Origin: Homarus americanus
Lineage: Eukaryota > Arthropoda > Malacostraca > Decapoda > Nephropidae
Length of the DNA: 64,000 nt
Direction of reading: 5' to 3'
Assembly: GCF_018991925.1 (NCBI RefSeq)
Contig: NW_024737068.1
Location: 10,805,360-10,869,359 of the forward strand
Shown: in pieces, positions 1 through 15,716 of the stretch
Numbering within the stretch: position 1 is the first letter of the stretch
Layout of the letters: every line of letters starts with the position of its first letter
Translations under genes and position numbers: made by a program
Notes under the pieces: generated by a model
What the model was told of the DNA's origin: nothing
What the model saw: the letters and a program-made list of their open reading frames with translations, nothing else
The model's database searches: none

Positions 1-179
1 AAGCCATAATTTGCACCAGACATAAAAATTTTAGTACCGTAATCATTTAGTACAGTACAGGTTGCACCTAGGTCATTTATTTTTTACGTTTCTTTTAGTA
101 TGGTGTGTGCATGTAAATGAATAAAAATAAATGAAGAAATTTATGTAAATCTACCTAAAAATACAGTTGAAAAACTGTC

Positions 180-716
180 CAGTGAGTTCTGCTATAACGT
201 GTGTTTTGACAACGCGAATTGGCTTTAACGAGATTTATGAATAGAGGAACGATATTTGTAAAACGAGAACGCTTGTTTGCTGTAACGCGATTTTTGCTTA
301 CTATTTCTCCAATTTTGTGGTATTAATTGTGAATATGGTAAAGAAGAATATATCTCCAAGAAGAATTCTGGTGATCGCATTCCCGGTGATGATCGTAAAA
401 GAAAGGCTATAACACTTGAAGAGAAGCTCGATGTTATCAACCTCAAAATCACCCTTCTCCCCCATCAAGTTATATTCATATTTTTTCAAGGTAAAGTGTT
501 ACATTTACTGTATGATTTCATTATTAGATATGAATGTAACATTTATTTAGACTGTGCAACCTTTGTGTTAGGCTAACTACTAAATTTTTTCGATTTCGAG
601 TAGTAATCTGCACATAACCCTGTTTTCTCCATAAACCCTGTTATTTCTATTACGCGAATTTCTATAACACGATGTTTTACAAGAACACAACTATCGCGTT
701 ATAGCAGAACTGACTG
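180..716 (+). mobile_element. Tigger-like MITE nested in the 1-1300 element
   Basis: Terminal inverted repeats begin CAGTGAGTTCTGCTATAAC on the left and, read inward from the right, CAGTCAGTTCTGCTATAAC. TA follows on the right; the left flank is TC, probably a decayed TA. Flanking sequence continues the surrounding module across the insertion. A transposase-start remnant lies inside. Confidence 0.75.
337..470 (+). pseudogene. Transposase N-terminal remnant in the 180-716 element
   Basis: The plus strand encodes DDRKRKAITLEEKLDVI after a one-base frame disruption from an upstream ATG. KRKAITLEEKLDVI is the start of the Psq-type helix-turn-helix typical of pogo/Tigger/jerky transposases. The sequence then runs into unrelated residues, so only the beginning of the gene was retained. 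Confidence 0.6.
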
Positions 717-1315
717 TATATTATTAAAATGTACAGTACTGTACTCCACTAAAGTACTAAAATTTTTATCACTTGTGCAAAATATATGATATTTCTGTTC
801 AAAATATTCACTGTCTTGCAAGGATTCCAGCAATGCAAATTATATTCTCCTAATTTTAGTCTGTGAAATTATATAAGATAAAAACTTAAAGCCTACTGTA
901 TAACCACCAAACCCTGCTGGGAGGAAGGGAGGAGGGAGGAGGAAGGGGAGGTGACGGTGACATGTTTGACAGTTAGCGCCAAAGGTCTAGTGAAGTATTT
1001 ATTTGTTTATTTATGTCCTTTAGATTGAGTTTTTGTTTTTAGCTCATAAAATGTCATAGAAGTGACCGCGGAGAATATAATTTACATTGCTGGAATTCTT
1101 ATAAGATAGTGATTAAGATGAATGTAAACATGCTATAGTTTGCATTAGACAAAAATGTTAGTAATCATTTTGTACATTATTTTGATTATATATACAGTAC
1201 AGCTTTGCCCTTAGGACAGTGTGTGCATGTAAATGAGTTTCAATAAATGAATAAAGTTACATATATCGAGCCAAAAATATTAGTTGAAAAAACTTTATGT
1301 AGACAGAGCTTGGAT

Positions 1316-1920
<605 letters not shown>

Positions 1921-2983
1921 TCCACTGCTATTTCATTTCCTTATACCCCATTTTTCCCAAAAGATATTAAGTTTGTCCAATACTGATTTGTCTAACACAC
2001 TGATGGTGATGACTGTCTTCAAGGAATCTAACCTAACTTCCATGTTTTATGTCACTTACTTGGCAACGCTTATACCCAAAGTCACATTATTAGTGTTGTG
2101 TTGTGTGCTCTGAACCCCAAGTATGATGACTGCCGTACATCTTACATACAGTATAAATAATGCAATTACAGTAATAGTAAATATTATTTTACCTCACCCA
2201 CAATGTCATCAGGTCAATTCCATACAGTACACAGCCTGAGTGTCTTCCTACAACATTCTTATATACTGTACCTTACTTTCCTCATGTTTAATCTCCCTAA
2301 AAATACTGTACTTACATTACAACAACAAATACACACAAAAAATTAATAGGTAAGATTTTATGAAAACCTTTTCTGAGTAAAATAAGAATCACCTACAACA
2401 GTCATTTACAATTACATACCTTATTACTTAAGGAATATCATTTAAATTAAGTTACAATGTGAACCAGTTAACATAGATTTGAAAACATTTAATATGATTT
2501 GACATGTCAAGGAAAATTATGCTGTTATGTATTTAAGCAAAACTAACTTGTTAAAATGAATGAGGTATACTGTACTTCACTAGCTTTCCACAACCAAAAT
2601 TTTAGGAACCCGTAGAACATTTCATGACAATAGGTGTAAGGCTGACTGAGAGAAGGACCAACATTATACAGTACCACACTTCACTTGGGACCACAATGTG
2701 TAGTGAATCCACATAAAGTATACTGTAAATTATTATCAACTAAAGCAACAAGGTAAAGTCAAATAAAGTTGATGACTGCCATTAAACAATTAAAAAGTAC
2801 TATGTATAATTACAAAGGCATTAAATTAACAGTGTTTATCATAATTTACATGAGTAGAATTTTGCTCATATCTTGTGAGAAATACTGTACTGTACTCAGG
2901 AAAGTTCTCAATTGTACAAACTAGATTTAATCTCCCAGTTAAGTAAAAATCTTGTTAATAATATACTGTATGTTACTCAAGTA

Positions 2984-3596
2984 CAGTATAGTCTCGGTAT
3001 AAGCGGTCAATTAAACCCGTGGAGGTCAGCGTAAAACGAGAAACGCGTAAACGAAATAACAGAACATATTGGATTAATTGAAATAGAGACTGGGCCAACC
3101 CCCAAACTACCCTTTTCCCGACACAATACGTACGTTGTAGTAAAAATAACATCTTAATTTTATGATGGTATGCACACACAATTAATATTTAAGAGAAACA
3201 TCAATAATATTAGGTTTTTTTACACATTAGTAGAAGAGATGTCTGGGCACACGGGGATGAGGGGTTGGTTCCGAGGCAGAGGGCAGATTATTGGCCCTCA
3301 CCTGTATCACTTGTATAACCTGTATCACTATCCACCACAGAGACTTGCAGTGCCTCTTTGTCAAACCCCTCAAAGTCCATATCCTCACTATCACTGACTT
3401 GGGCTGGCTGTGGTGGGTGGTGGGTGAAGAACTCAATAATGTTTTGTTGACTGGGCGACCCAGTGCGCACCCTGCCTGCGCCGCTTCCCGCGTAAATGAT
3501 GGAATGTACTGCGTAACTAATAATTGCCGGTCTGGCCAGGTGCCGCATAAATGACCAAACGCATAAAGGAAATCCGCGTAAATTGAGACTATACTA
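2984..3596. mobile_element. Tigger-like MITE
   Basis: The left end reads CAGTATAGTCTCGGTATAAG; the right end, read inward, TAGTATAGTCTCAATTTACG, with TA on both sides. The interior is related in opposite orientation to the element at 33084-33714, including a transposase C-terminal remnant. Confidence 0.75.
3288..3465 (-). pseudogene. Transposase C-terminal remnant
   Basis: The minus strand encodes FFTHHPPQPAQVSDSEDMDF and then EGFDKEALQVSVVDSD. The acidic DxDFEGF motif also occurs at the C-terminus of the transposase at 24060-24130. The reading continues upstream into the element's terminal sequence, so there is no catalytic domain. Confidence 0.5.
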
Positions 3597-6500
3597 TATA
3601 AATTAATACATAAAAAAGTATTTGAAAATCACCAAAAGACACAAACTGTATTTTTTTTCATGACAATTATCTAAAATATTACAAAAGTGAAAACTACCAC
3701 AGAACTAATTTCAGAAGGTGAATAAAGATGTTAGCTCTGATAGATGATCCCAAATGGTTACATAAAATGTACACTTCAAACTTTATGCAGCAGAGTACAC
3801 CCAAACTAATACCTGTACTGTACATATAAATAACATAAGTATACAGGTAGTATATTGTACTATATAAATTTTTTAATAGAAAAATAGCAAGAAATTAATA
3901 TACAACACTCAAGTATCCATAAAAATTATAATAATAAAATAATAAACAAATTCTTAACTCATTGACCCTTAATTCCCACACGTACAGCTGAGCTCTGTAC
4001 CTAAATATGACACCATAAGTGACAGCAAAATGCCAAACCTTCGCTTCAGAAGAGCAAACTTGACATTACTGCCTGAGTCTGATGTAATCACCAGTTTACC
4101 TCCCCTACTGTGTCTGTTACTCTAAGGGAGAGGATAGAGACGTGTTTTCCCTAACATACACACTAGAGGGAGGGTAGGTATGAAGGAGAATGTAACATCC
4201 ATCATCTAGTGTACAGTACACCTCCTTTTGTTATGGTCCAGGTGTCCATCCCCAGTCACTTTCCAATTTGCTCAGCTTTAAAATGGGGTTCCAAGATCAT
4301 TCCTTCACTATGACCAACTGTCCTTCATTAGACACTGAGAGCAAGTACCAGAAGCAGTGATGAAGTCAAGACTACAATCGAGACCACTTAAAATTTTAGC
4401 CCAAGTGTTCACCTGCCTGAAATAATTGGGGAGAGGGGAGGCTAATCTTTAGGTGATCCATAAAGGCTAAAATTATGAATGGTCTCTTTCATGTTCTCGA
4501 CTACATCACTAATCTGAAGCCACCTAGATATGGAAGATAGTGGTAATAAATGCTCCAATATGACATTGCACCCTCAAATGGAAGTTAACTCTACTTTATA
4601 CTACAGTATCTATTAAAGGGAAAACAGACACTAACCTTATAAATTTCCCAATGTCAAGCAGTTCATCAGTGTTGTCTCTTCAGCTTAAGTCCAAGCAGCT
4701 GTTTGTAGAAAAAGATGACCATGGACAATACAAGGCCCTGAAGCTGTGCACTGTGGTCTAGTTTATGTGATGGCTCTGACAGTAATAACAATCATATTAA
4801 ATTTAAGCACCAGAAGCTCCACATTTAGTACAGTAATGTGATTTAATACTTGTTGTTTAAGCTGTTCATTTATCTGAGAGGAATGCAAATCCTTGACAGG
4901 ACACTATGAATAATGTAAATGGACTTCAAACTTTCAAGCAAAGATTTAAATATGCTCTGGCCTAGAGTCTCACTTTTACCTAAGGAATATACTGTCTCAA
5001 ACTTTCTAACTTGAGAGAAGGACTAAAAAAAAACTATAACCCATAAAGCATATAGCTGTAGCTCTGAAATTCTTCTTCCCTAGGCCATGGCTACATCGAA
5101 AATTATTTTACTGGAAGCCAACTCCAACAGCTCATCTACTACAGTACACGTTTCAATAGAATAAAGGAATTTAAGAACTGATTCCAGAGACCACATAACT
5201 TGTAAATCTCACATAGATCTCCCGAAAACTGGCAAAGAGATCAGTAATAAAAGCCTCTCGATAGTCAAGTCAAAACACATATCTTGGCAACTTATGAACA
5301 GATAATTACTGTATATCTTTGAAAACTCTGGAGAATAATTTGTATAACTAATGAGGTGAAACAGTCTCTGGTTTCTGTAATCTAATAAACTCCTGACAAT
5401 ATCTCCAATAAGAATGAACTGTCTATTAGTTACATCACTTTAGAGATCAAGCTAAAAAAAAGCTAGAGAATTACCACATTTTCTTGAGAATTATTTTATC
5501 TGAAAATCCACACACATTCTGGAGAATAACAAAAACCAACACTAATATAACTTCAGTCTCTCACTTTGGTTTAAATCTATTTAGCAATTCAGGAAAACAC
5601 TTTATGAACCCAAGATGAGAAAAGGAAAGAGCCTTCTGAAACACCTCATTCAATGTACTAGAAGGCTGCTGTAAGCACCCAAGGTCTGAGGAAGAAGCAT
5701 AGGACAGGAGAGCTTCAACTGAACTCCCCATGAGTACTTGATTATAAACTGCAGAATTTTGTAGAAATTATGCATGTGGAGAAAAAAAATCATGCCTTGA
5801 GGTCTTTCTGGAAAAAAAAATCATACCAACAGCACCTCCTAAGAATGAAATCTAACTACAGTACAGACTTAAAAATTTAAGGAACCATCACACAGAACTG
5901 CTCCATCTCAAATTAATGTGGGTTGTATGATAACCCTGCCTTTATAAAAAGCAGAGCTTAAGAGCTCCTTCCCTCATTATTTCTCCCTTTCATAATATCT
6001 CCATGACTTGGAAAAAGAGCCTGAGAAGGTTGGATATGCTTTACTGAGATTTAGTACAGGAGTAGAAAGGTCTAGCTCAAAAGCTATACTGGACACATAG
6101 TACAACACCTGAACCCTTCTCCAAGATGACTACTGTACACCCTCAGTGAATTGATAATTCTTCTATACAATTGTTTCTTGTCATAAAGTTCATATAAAAG
6201 AAAACAGAAGTCAAGTCAAGAATACTGCTCCACCATTTGAAAAAGTCCAGGCACTTGAATTAGATCGGGAAAACCTTGACCAACACCTAGGCTTAGGACA
6301 GTCCCTTCAGCAGATGACTCACCTGTGAACCCTTATCTCTGTTATCCAGCACCTAGTCTGTAATCTGAGATTACTTTTCCAACATCTAAATAATTAGCAA
6401 ATCGATAATTTCAGCAGCCTTTTATAGCAGAAACCACATCTCTTATCCCATATCAAAACTAACAAGGAAATGAGACGCACTCCTAATAAAAACTATGGAT

Positions 6501-8302
6501 GCAAAACAATGACCTTCCGTATACTGTACAGCACAGTACATTTAATATTCAAAATCCTCCTAGAAGCTCCACATTCCCTTTTTCAAAACTAACCAAAATG
6601 CAACAAGTTTCATGAACTGTATATTTAACTTGAATGTCTCTAACATAGATAAATCTATCATATAGCAAAATCTCAAAACTTTTGTAAAAATCTAAATCAA
6701 TCTAAATTTATATGGTACAGTTAAATATATTTTTTTTTCCAAAAGCCACATTTTCCCAAAATCCAGGGTCCACTACATCCAGGATTATATAGTGCCAACT
6801 TGGAGCAAGAGTTTCCATAATTGGTTACAATATATTATAACCTGTTGTTATTATCTGAATGCAAGACAGTGGTAATGTAAAAATATTCTGCCCTTCTAAT
6901 GCCATCCAAACAGCTTCCATACAGTGTTAGGTGGAGTGTTAACAAGGGGAAGCATCTGGTGCTTTTCATTATCTTCTCAGACAGGATTGTGTACAAGTGG
7001 TTCAAACAATGTTACATAGAGGTGTATCTTTTTATGGACCATTTTTTTTTTTAATTACTGTACAATTTCATCAAGAATGGAAAATTTGTGGATGTTGCAC
7101 CTTTACAACTTGATGTATGCATAAATTTAGGCTAGGACAAGGCATTTATCTCAAAACTCTCTGATAAAGTTAAAAAAATTTCATACAAACATCAGTGGCA
7201 CATACAGTTCATCATAAATCCATAATCCACTTACAGTACCTATATTACTTGACCTAAAGGATTACAGATTTTTTATATCTCACATCCCATAAACTTTATA
7301 CCACCATCAGCCAAAATAATTTATGTTACAAATGTAAGAAACAAACAACTCAACATGACAGCAATCTAAATATCAGGGATTATTTAGCTCCCTTCAAGTG
7401 GCAGCAGACATACACAGGGTTGCAATTCAAATTTGTCATGGAAAAAAAAAAAGACTAAATAACCAAACAGCTCACATTGAACAATTACATCCAATATCAA
7501 TTGAATAACAAATCTCCTGAGTGACTCTTCTAAGTTCTTATAAGGAACAAATAACAATATCGAAAATAAACCTGAAAGAAGATATTATACATGGTGACTC
7601 ACTAAGTCTTGGAAGTAAAAACCTCAGTGAGACCCTAAACTGTCTCTAAAATAGAAAAATCTTGTAATTCTACATCAGATTACACCAAAGAATTTCCACC
7701 TAACCCCAGGTCTGACTCCTAGTGTCCAGGAGCAACATTCCAACAAACGGCAAACTAAATCACATGAAATCACCTGATAACTTGACACAGATCAAGTGTT
7801 ACTGGTTCCTGCCAGCCCATCATTTCTATCCATATTGGATATTTAGAAAACCACATTAAACACTTGTAACGTAAAACAAGCCAAGGATTGTGTATTCAAC
7901 TAAACCATCTATGATCTCAATATTTAGGGGTAAAGGTATCTGGTGGTGAGAACAGGGAGGTGGATGGTGTGACTGGGAATAATTGAAGTTTATGATAAGA
8001 CCAAAACAGAATGAGAAGGGGCACGGAAGTGATGTGATGCTCATTAGCTTTGCTCACACCTTTCTGTACTATTTGTTGGGAGAATACCTCTGTTTTTCTT
8101 CCTCTTAGGGTGTGAGTTGCCGCTGGGGATGCAGACTAAAGACTAATCATAAACCGAGTCCCAGCCACTAATGCCACGTTCTTTTGCTCTAGATCAGTCT
8201 TAACATTGTGCTAACATTCGAGCCACCTAGTGAAGTGTATCTCCAATGATGTCACTCTTAGGTATTTACTGTATACAGTACTATATACAGTACTTATTCA
8301 AT
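3597..8302. other. No recognisable gene or element
   Basis: A/T-rich single-copy-looking sequence with scattered TACAGTA motifs and no long open frame with coding character. It lies well downstream of the LPGAT1 stop. Confidence 0.5.
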
Positions 8303-8545
8303 TCACGTGGTTTAGAGTTTGGCTTCCAAGCAATTGAATGGGTTCAATTCCCAACCAGAGACAAGGATTGGGTTCCCCTTTGTAGACTAGCCCTTGTTCA
8401 TTCAGCAATAAATAGGTAGAATATTAGGTGCACTAAGCAAAGGTGAAGGAAACCTGCAGTGGACTAGCATCCTTCTAAGGGGGTGGGGTAACCCATCAGC
8501 TGCTGTCCAACCACCCTGCATAATAACAGGGCAGTCTCATATGCA
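8303..8545 (+). mobile_element. tRNA-derived SINE
   Basis: A polymerase III A-box-like TGGTTTAGAGTTTGG at 8308 and a B box GGTTCAATTCC at 8341 sit at tRNA-like spacing, in a short tRNA-like head. A tRNA-unrelated body of about 180 bases follows and ends in an A-rich stretch. The head is too diverged to fold as a functional tRNA, so a SINE is the better reading. Confidence 0.65.
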
Positions 8546-8559
8546 TATAAAAAGAGTCA

Positions 8560-9540
8560 ATAGAAAAATATTGAACTATGGCACCAAGTCTCTAACTGAT
8601 AAACAACCTTCTCATTCACAGTTTGCAAACAAAAATTTTGAAACTGTGTCAATAGCCTTATGAACAAAATCTAAGGTACAATGTATATGTGGCATAAAAT
8701 AATATAAAATAAGGATGAAAAACTATATATACTGTACACAAAAAATTTACTTATTGAACAATTATGAACAGCTTTATTTGTATCATTATACTGCATTAAT
8801 CTTCAGTACCCTACTAATAACCCTCCAGCAGTTATGTACAAAATACCTCTGATAGTCCACCTCATTAGTTTGGGTATTTATATGATGTATTTTTTTCTTG
8901 TACAGTGTTTGTGGCATATCCTGTTAACCTTCATGCTGCTCCAGAAAAAAATCCATTCACAACACAACAGCTGTTCCCCACCAATCTTGTGATACATGAG
9001 TTAATTAAAATACAATCTGCTTTTTGGGGCAATTAATGAACTGTGACTGATGCTACAGAAGATACGCTTTGTCTGAAATAGTTTCCTATGGAAGGGAATA
9101 CACAGACGGACAGTTCTTAGCAATACAGTACTATACACACAAACTGAAAACTATTGAGTAATAATTTAGTAAAAATTTTGCTTATTCAGGACTAGATTGA
9201 CAAACTTCTATATACAGTAAATGTGTCTTATATGTGCTTAAACTCGGATGCTCTTTTCTGTTACCTTTTTAATGAATCAAGTAACATTTGCACTTTACAC
9301 TTAAAACAAAAAGTCACATCAAATAAAATTATGCACTGTACAGTACTGTTATGTCAGCTAACAATGTTCTGTACATTATAAATTTCTTAAAAAATTACCA
9401 CTATTAACACAGCTATGTTGAGGGCATGTTCTTTATCACAACTCATAGCTAAAGAAACTTACTTATGCTACACTATACATAATGCCTTTAATCACAGTTA
9501 AATCAAAATTATAGTACTGTACAGTATACATAATTTTTTT
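8560..9540. other. No recognisable gene or element
   Basis: A/T-rich spacer leading to the long AC tract; only short frames and TACAGTA-type motifs are seen. Confidence 0.5.
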
Positions 9541-10571
<1,031 letters not shown>

Positions 10572-10580
10572 TATATATAT

Positions 10581-11252
10581 AAAGTAAAAATCACAAGCCA
10601 TGGCAGTGACCATAAATCACTACCTAACACCAGAAAAACAAAACAAAAAAAAATTAAGAAAACTTTTCATCCAACAAGTCAGAAAATAATGAATACAACA
10701 AAGGTCATAAAATAATTAAAACAACAAAGATCAAATTAGCAAATCTTGAGGTTGTTCAACACATGAACAGCCTTACATCATCACAACTACTTCGGCACAC
10801 GACTCATTCCTTTACCTTCTTGCTGTATACCGAGAGGCATCTGACACAGGGCAACATAACTTATCACCATCTGATTTATTTGGGGAAAATATTTTCATTT
10901 AAATATGGAAGGTGTTTGTGTACCCCATGGTCCATACCACACATAAATGGGAGAGAAGTAGGTAAAGATAATACAGTATAGAAAGACGTTTTATGCCTGC
11001 ACACCACAGGACAATCAGCAAGGACTTATGTTTAAGGCTGGAAAGTTACTACAGTTTCTGCCAAACCTTCAAAGCTACTACCGTTTCTATTATGTTTTAG
11101 GACTTTTTGAAATTCGAGGTTTGACTCCTAACTTCAATAATAAATACAGTACAGGCAACAAAATTGTAACTAGATGTTTTGAGAAAATGAAAAAATTTAA
11201 ACATTAGTTTAATAGTTAATTAATCTTGGATTACGTTTCACAAACACATCTA
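10581..11252. other. No recognisable gene or element
   Basis: A/T-rich spacer between the AC tract and the first abutting MITE; nothing supported. Confidence 0.45.
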
Positions 11253-12302
11253 GCAATCTCTCTGTTAGCCAGAATCTTCGATTCCCAGACCTCTCCAATA
11301 GCCAGATTTTTTTTTAGCATTCCAAGAGATTCTGGGCAAAATCTCTCCATTCTGGGCATAGGAACGAATTTCTGAACATTGCATCATGTGCATTTCGAGA
11401 AAATCTCTCCATTCCAGGCATGGGAACAAATTTCCAAGAGTTTGCATCATGTTTCCGATGCTGGGACGTGTGGGTGGGTAGGCTCAGTGCACGTGAATTA
11501 CGACTGGCCACTGTTGTCATGCGACTGCATGGGATGCCAATGATTGGCTGATGTATCTCACAGCCCATTTCCTCAAACACTTTGCACCATGACTCACTTA
11601 GTTCATTGTCTGCTGCCATTGGAAAAGCTTGTTCACTCGCTCACTGCTGTTTTCACAAATGATCTGTGTTGTGCAGTGGTGTACATTACTGTACCAGCAT
11701 ATAATCAACCAAGAATACCATTAGAGCAGTGTTAAGATATAAAAGGGGATCACAGGTATGTATAATGTACTGTACTGTATATTCAGTAAGTGTGAAAGTA
11801 CCATATGTACAGTACATAGCAGTGGAGAGTGTATGCTAGTGTGTAAATGGTGTATGTACACTATACAGTGTGTACACAATCCCTCCTTCATGGAGGGAGA
11901 GGAGTGACAGTTAGCAACACCTGCTACAGGACAAAAGCAGGCCATCTTGTATCATCCTATCACCATTTGGCCTGCCTGCATCACAAGCTCAAGATTACAG
12001 CATCTGCTGGTAAGTACAGTACAGTATACGGTAGTGTATAGTGGTATATTTTGTTTATTTACAATATGTTGTATGTGTAGTGGTGTTTGCATAAATAAAT
12101 AAATAAATAAATACAAAATACAGCTCTGTCTCTGCCTAAGCGAGATGTGTAATCTAGAATCAAAAACCTTTCCCCAGTACCCGGAAAAACTCCGGAGATG
12201 TGAAATTTTTGAGGGGATGAGAAAATTTGTCTTCATACCTGGAAATCTCTCTATCCCAGAACTGCTTAGCACCAATTATTCTGACTAACAGGAATATCAC
12301 TG
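11253..12302. mobile_element. Tigger-like MITE, same family as the 49082-52840 element
   Basis: It begins near TCTGTTAGCCAGAATC after TA and ends GGAATATCACTG followed by TA. Internal landmarks (CTCTCCATTCTGGGC, GTAAATAAATAC near CAGCTC) recur in the same order at 49082-52840. The left terminus has lost the canonical CAG. Confidence 0.65.
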
Positions 12303-12304
12303 TA

Positions 12305-13397
12305 CAGTACAACCTCAATAAAACGAACTTCACTTTTTTCGGACTCTATGAGGTGCTCCGGACTGCCCCCCACCACCCTATTTCCTGTAATTTTTTATTT
12401 ATTTTTTTTAAGTCCGGAAATCGTGCATCAGTTCAGACGGTTTGTGTTCATTTGAGTGTGGGTGTCACGCAACACGTGCCTCAGTCTGAGTTCCGCATTC
12501 AAAAGTATCACCAGTGTGCTGCGCCTTGTTTCCTATACAGGTACAGTACTCATTTACAAAGAAAGCTTGGTGGTTTACTACAAACTTTTTGTGTTGTGAT
12601 GGCTTCCCCTACCACATCATCGTGTCATGTCTTTACAGTAATATTAAGTTTGTACATTTTACATTAAGTAAAGTAAGCTAAATTAAAAGAAAACATGTAC
12701 AGTACCTGTATTGTTTAAGTCATAAATAGAAAATGATTACTATCCAGTTTTAAATTTAAGTGCCAAACAATCACCAGTTTGAATAATTGTCCCTAAAATC
12801 TTACCACTTTTCTGTGGCTGAATGTGTGTTGAACTTGTAGCCTGGGCTGACATTTTGTCAATAATAATCTACATTTATTCATTGCTAGAGTACAATATTA
12901 ATTACTACACGTTCACTCGCCATCTTTTCCCATGTTGGTGGTGACTCAATGAGTCAGCTGATGAGTATTAATCAATAATCATGCATTCTCAAGCAGCTTG
13001 AAGAGCTGTTCAATATAAAACCTTTCAAAATTGTAGGATCTACTTATGAGGTATCTTTCACTTTCGTATGAGGCAAAATTATCACTCGCCTGAAAGATTG
13101 TAATTTTTTAATCTGACTCGGCATAAGGATTTGTTACTCGCCTAGTTGATGATACGCTAGTACCCAGTACACATGGAGAAGCACTTCTACTATTTATATT
13201 ATGTGTAAACACTTTACAGCACAATACAGTCATATCAGTGAAAACAGTTATTGACATCCAAACTTATGTCTGTTTTCTGGAAACAGTCCAAATAAGCAGG
13301 GTTATGTCCAGACTCTAATAGATTCGTTTTTTTTCTGGCTTTCATATTTTCCTGACTGAGGTCTGCCCAATTAGTCTGATTTATTGAGGTTCTACTG
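12305..13397. mobile_element. Tigger-like MITE abutting its neighbour
   Basis: The left end is CAGTACAACCTCAATAAAAC; the right end, read inward, is CAGTAGAACCTCAATAAATC. TA dinucleotides are at 12303-12304 and 13398-13399. The left TA is also the right flank of the preceding element. Confidence 0.75.
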
Positions 13398-13399
13398 TA

Positions 13400-15716
13400 C
13401 AGTATATGAATTGTAAATTGTAGTTCTAGTTATAATAATACCAAATTATTAGCTGCTTTCATTCTACCATGTAGAACTCACAACCAATCAAAAAGCTCAG
13501 GCAAGGACTATAACAAAACCTAATTAAAATACTAACATCCTTAGGCTTTCTTTCAAAGTTCTAGTAAATCAGATCCAAGTGAGAAGTGTTAGCTGGTGCA
13601 GACCCTTGGCATGATGGAGAGGCTTTAAACACACAACTCTGGTTAATACCTAATGTCTGCTGAGTGACTAAGTTTGGAGCAAAAATTATTAGTAAAATTA
13701 CCCAATACATTTAATGCTATTGAAAAGAATGAAGGTTCACTTTGAAAATAGTGTTCCTTATAGATGATGTCAGATCTAACTCATTCAGTACCAACACCAA
13801 GTATAGTCAGCACACAATGATGAGCCAAGAATGATAACAAACAGTATTGTATACTCATTCTTCATCTTATGAAAACCATTTAAGTTTTTACCCATCAAAC
13901 TTGATTGCGAGTTTTTATGGTCTGTGGTGCCATACATCACTCAACTTAATGGACACATCCCACATCATTCCAGTTAGCCACCATGCTTCAACATGGGAGG
14001 AAGTGCACTATAGTCTGACACTGTAAACCATAAGCTGTACTTAAAGATAACTTCAAAATTAAAATCCAAGTTGATATTGTGAGGATCATTTATAAATACA
14101 GTACCATCAGACCATAGTGAAAGTAATTACAAATGTGATGAATGTGATTGGCTGTGACAACCATAGTCACTATTGCTTGACACAGATGGACAACCATAGT
14201 CACTATTGCTTGACACAGATGGACAACCATAGTCACTATTGCTTGACACATATGGACAACCATAGTCACTATTGCTTGACACATATGGACAATCGTGGTC
14301 ACTACTGCTTGATACAGAGAATATTATGGTGATAATTACTTGATGGTAAAAATTAACAGTAGACTTATAAAATTGACAGGCTATCCTATAAAATATATTT
14401 ACACATCTTCAATCTATCACTGCTTTTATATTAATTATTATCATCTATATGGAGCATAAATTTTTAAAGGGAAGTGTCTTTCCTTTCAATTTCATTAAAC
14501 ACAACCTAATTCCTGATACATATAAATAGAACAGAATGACCAAAAATTTGTATACAACCCTTCACACCAAGGCAGACTTAATGATGTGCTGTCTACTGTA
14601 CTTTACTCACATATCAGCAATGGTAATGGTAGCACAGTAGGGTGGGAGAGGAGAGTGGCAGGTAGGGGGGGGGGGGATGACAAAACTACTGGGACATTTA
14701 TAAGTTACTGCATCACATAGTGCTTTGGATTATAGCCATGATCAAGCTCATGTATTACTTTTTATAAGTTGAAACACTTACAAGAGCACCCATGAACACT
14801 GTAGGGTCTCTGAAAATGAGTTAATGCAACAGCCGAACTACATTTTGACAGACACAGACATATGAACAATGTCACATTAATAAATACTGTATGCTCTACT
14901 CTGAGGGCAAATTAAGTTCTGTCTGAACCATAGCAAGCTGAATGAGCTGCATTAAACCAGCTTTCCAATTCATTAAACAGTAGGGCATAATATGCTGACG
15001 AACAACGTGTTTGCCAATGATGGATAAATGATAACAGTAGGTAGCCCAGAACCTCAAGGACTGGGGGAAGGATTAAAAATAAATAAAATAAATGTGCCCT
15101 AATATGCCAAGTCAAAAGTGTGTGTTAAATCTCGGTGAAACACACTACATCTCTGGCAGTGAAAGTACAGTACTGTATGGACTACTTAAAATGTTAGAAT
15201 TTTCAATATGATGACACCTGAGGGGCCACACACACACACACCTCTCTCTCCTCCGGACATGTCTCTTAGGATTAAACACTACAGTATTTTAGTCATTTAC
15301 CTGAAAAAAGACTCCTACCTCCATAAACTGCACATATCTAGTGTTTTGTTCATTAGGTTTCATGTCATTACCTGTACTGTGTATTTTTCTTAATATTATA
15401 ATAATATAAGATATTCAGTCATTTTGACCAAGTATAGCTGATAAAGCCATGGAAGGCTTATTTCCAGTAGAGTCCTTATGCCAGCAGCATCTGGTGTTCT
15501 TAGGGCCAGGCAGTCACCCACCTAAGTACTAACCACACCAACGTTGCTTAACTTTGCTGTCTGGACAAGAAGTGGTATTTCCAACGTGATACTTCTGATT
15601 TAAGACATAAGATAACCTTGAGTCTCGGACTTCCTTGCCTAGGACCAAAATTAAATAGTAAACAGAAAATTTTTTCAGTGGTCTTCCTACAGTCATATGC
15701 AAGTGATAGAGGTATA
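13400..15716. other. Spacer containing one minisatellite
   Basis: Apart from the 33-bp repeat at 14156-14320, no gene or element is recognised. Confidence 0.45.
14156..14320. repeat. 33-bp minisatellite, 5 copies
   Basis: Unit GACAACCATAGTCACTATTG plus CTTGACACAGATG, with the last copy most diverged. 33 is divisible by three, so both strands show short repetitive open frames that are not genes. Confidence 0.9.

Larger units (their letters stand above)
1..1300. mobile_element. Tigger-like element with duplicated module, cut by window edge
   Basis: Two diverged copies of the module also found at 18441-19154 and 36720-37240 are visible: one from base 1 (interrupted by 180-716) and resuming to about 900, the other from about 1037. 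Shared landmarks are TGCTGGAATTCTTA, TTGCATTAGAC, GTGCAAAATATATGA and TGCAAGGATTCCAGCAATG. The left end is outside the window and the right end is indistinct. Confidence 0.6.

Noticed and set aside
8303..8365. Functional tRNA gene
   Set aside because: Boxes are present but the arms do not pair convincingly and a SINE body follows.
12227..12667. A 146-residue plus-strand open frame
   Set aside because: It crosses the junction of two MITEs and has no recognisable domain.
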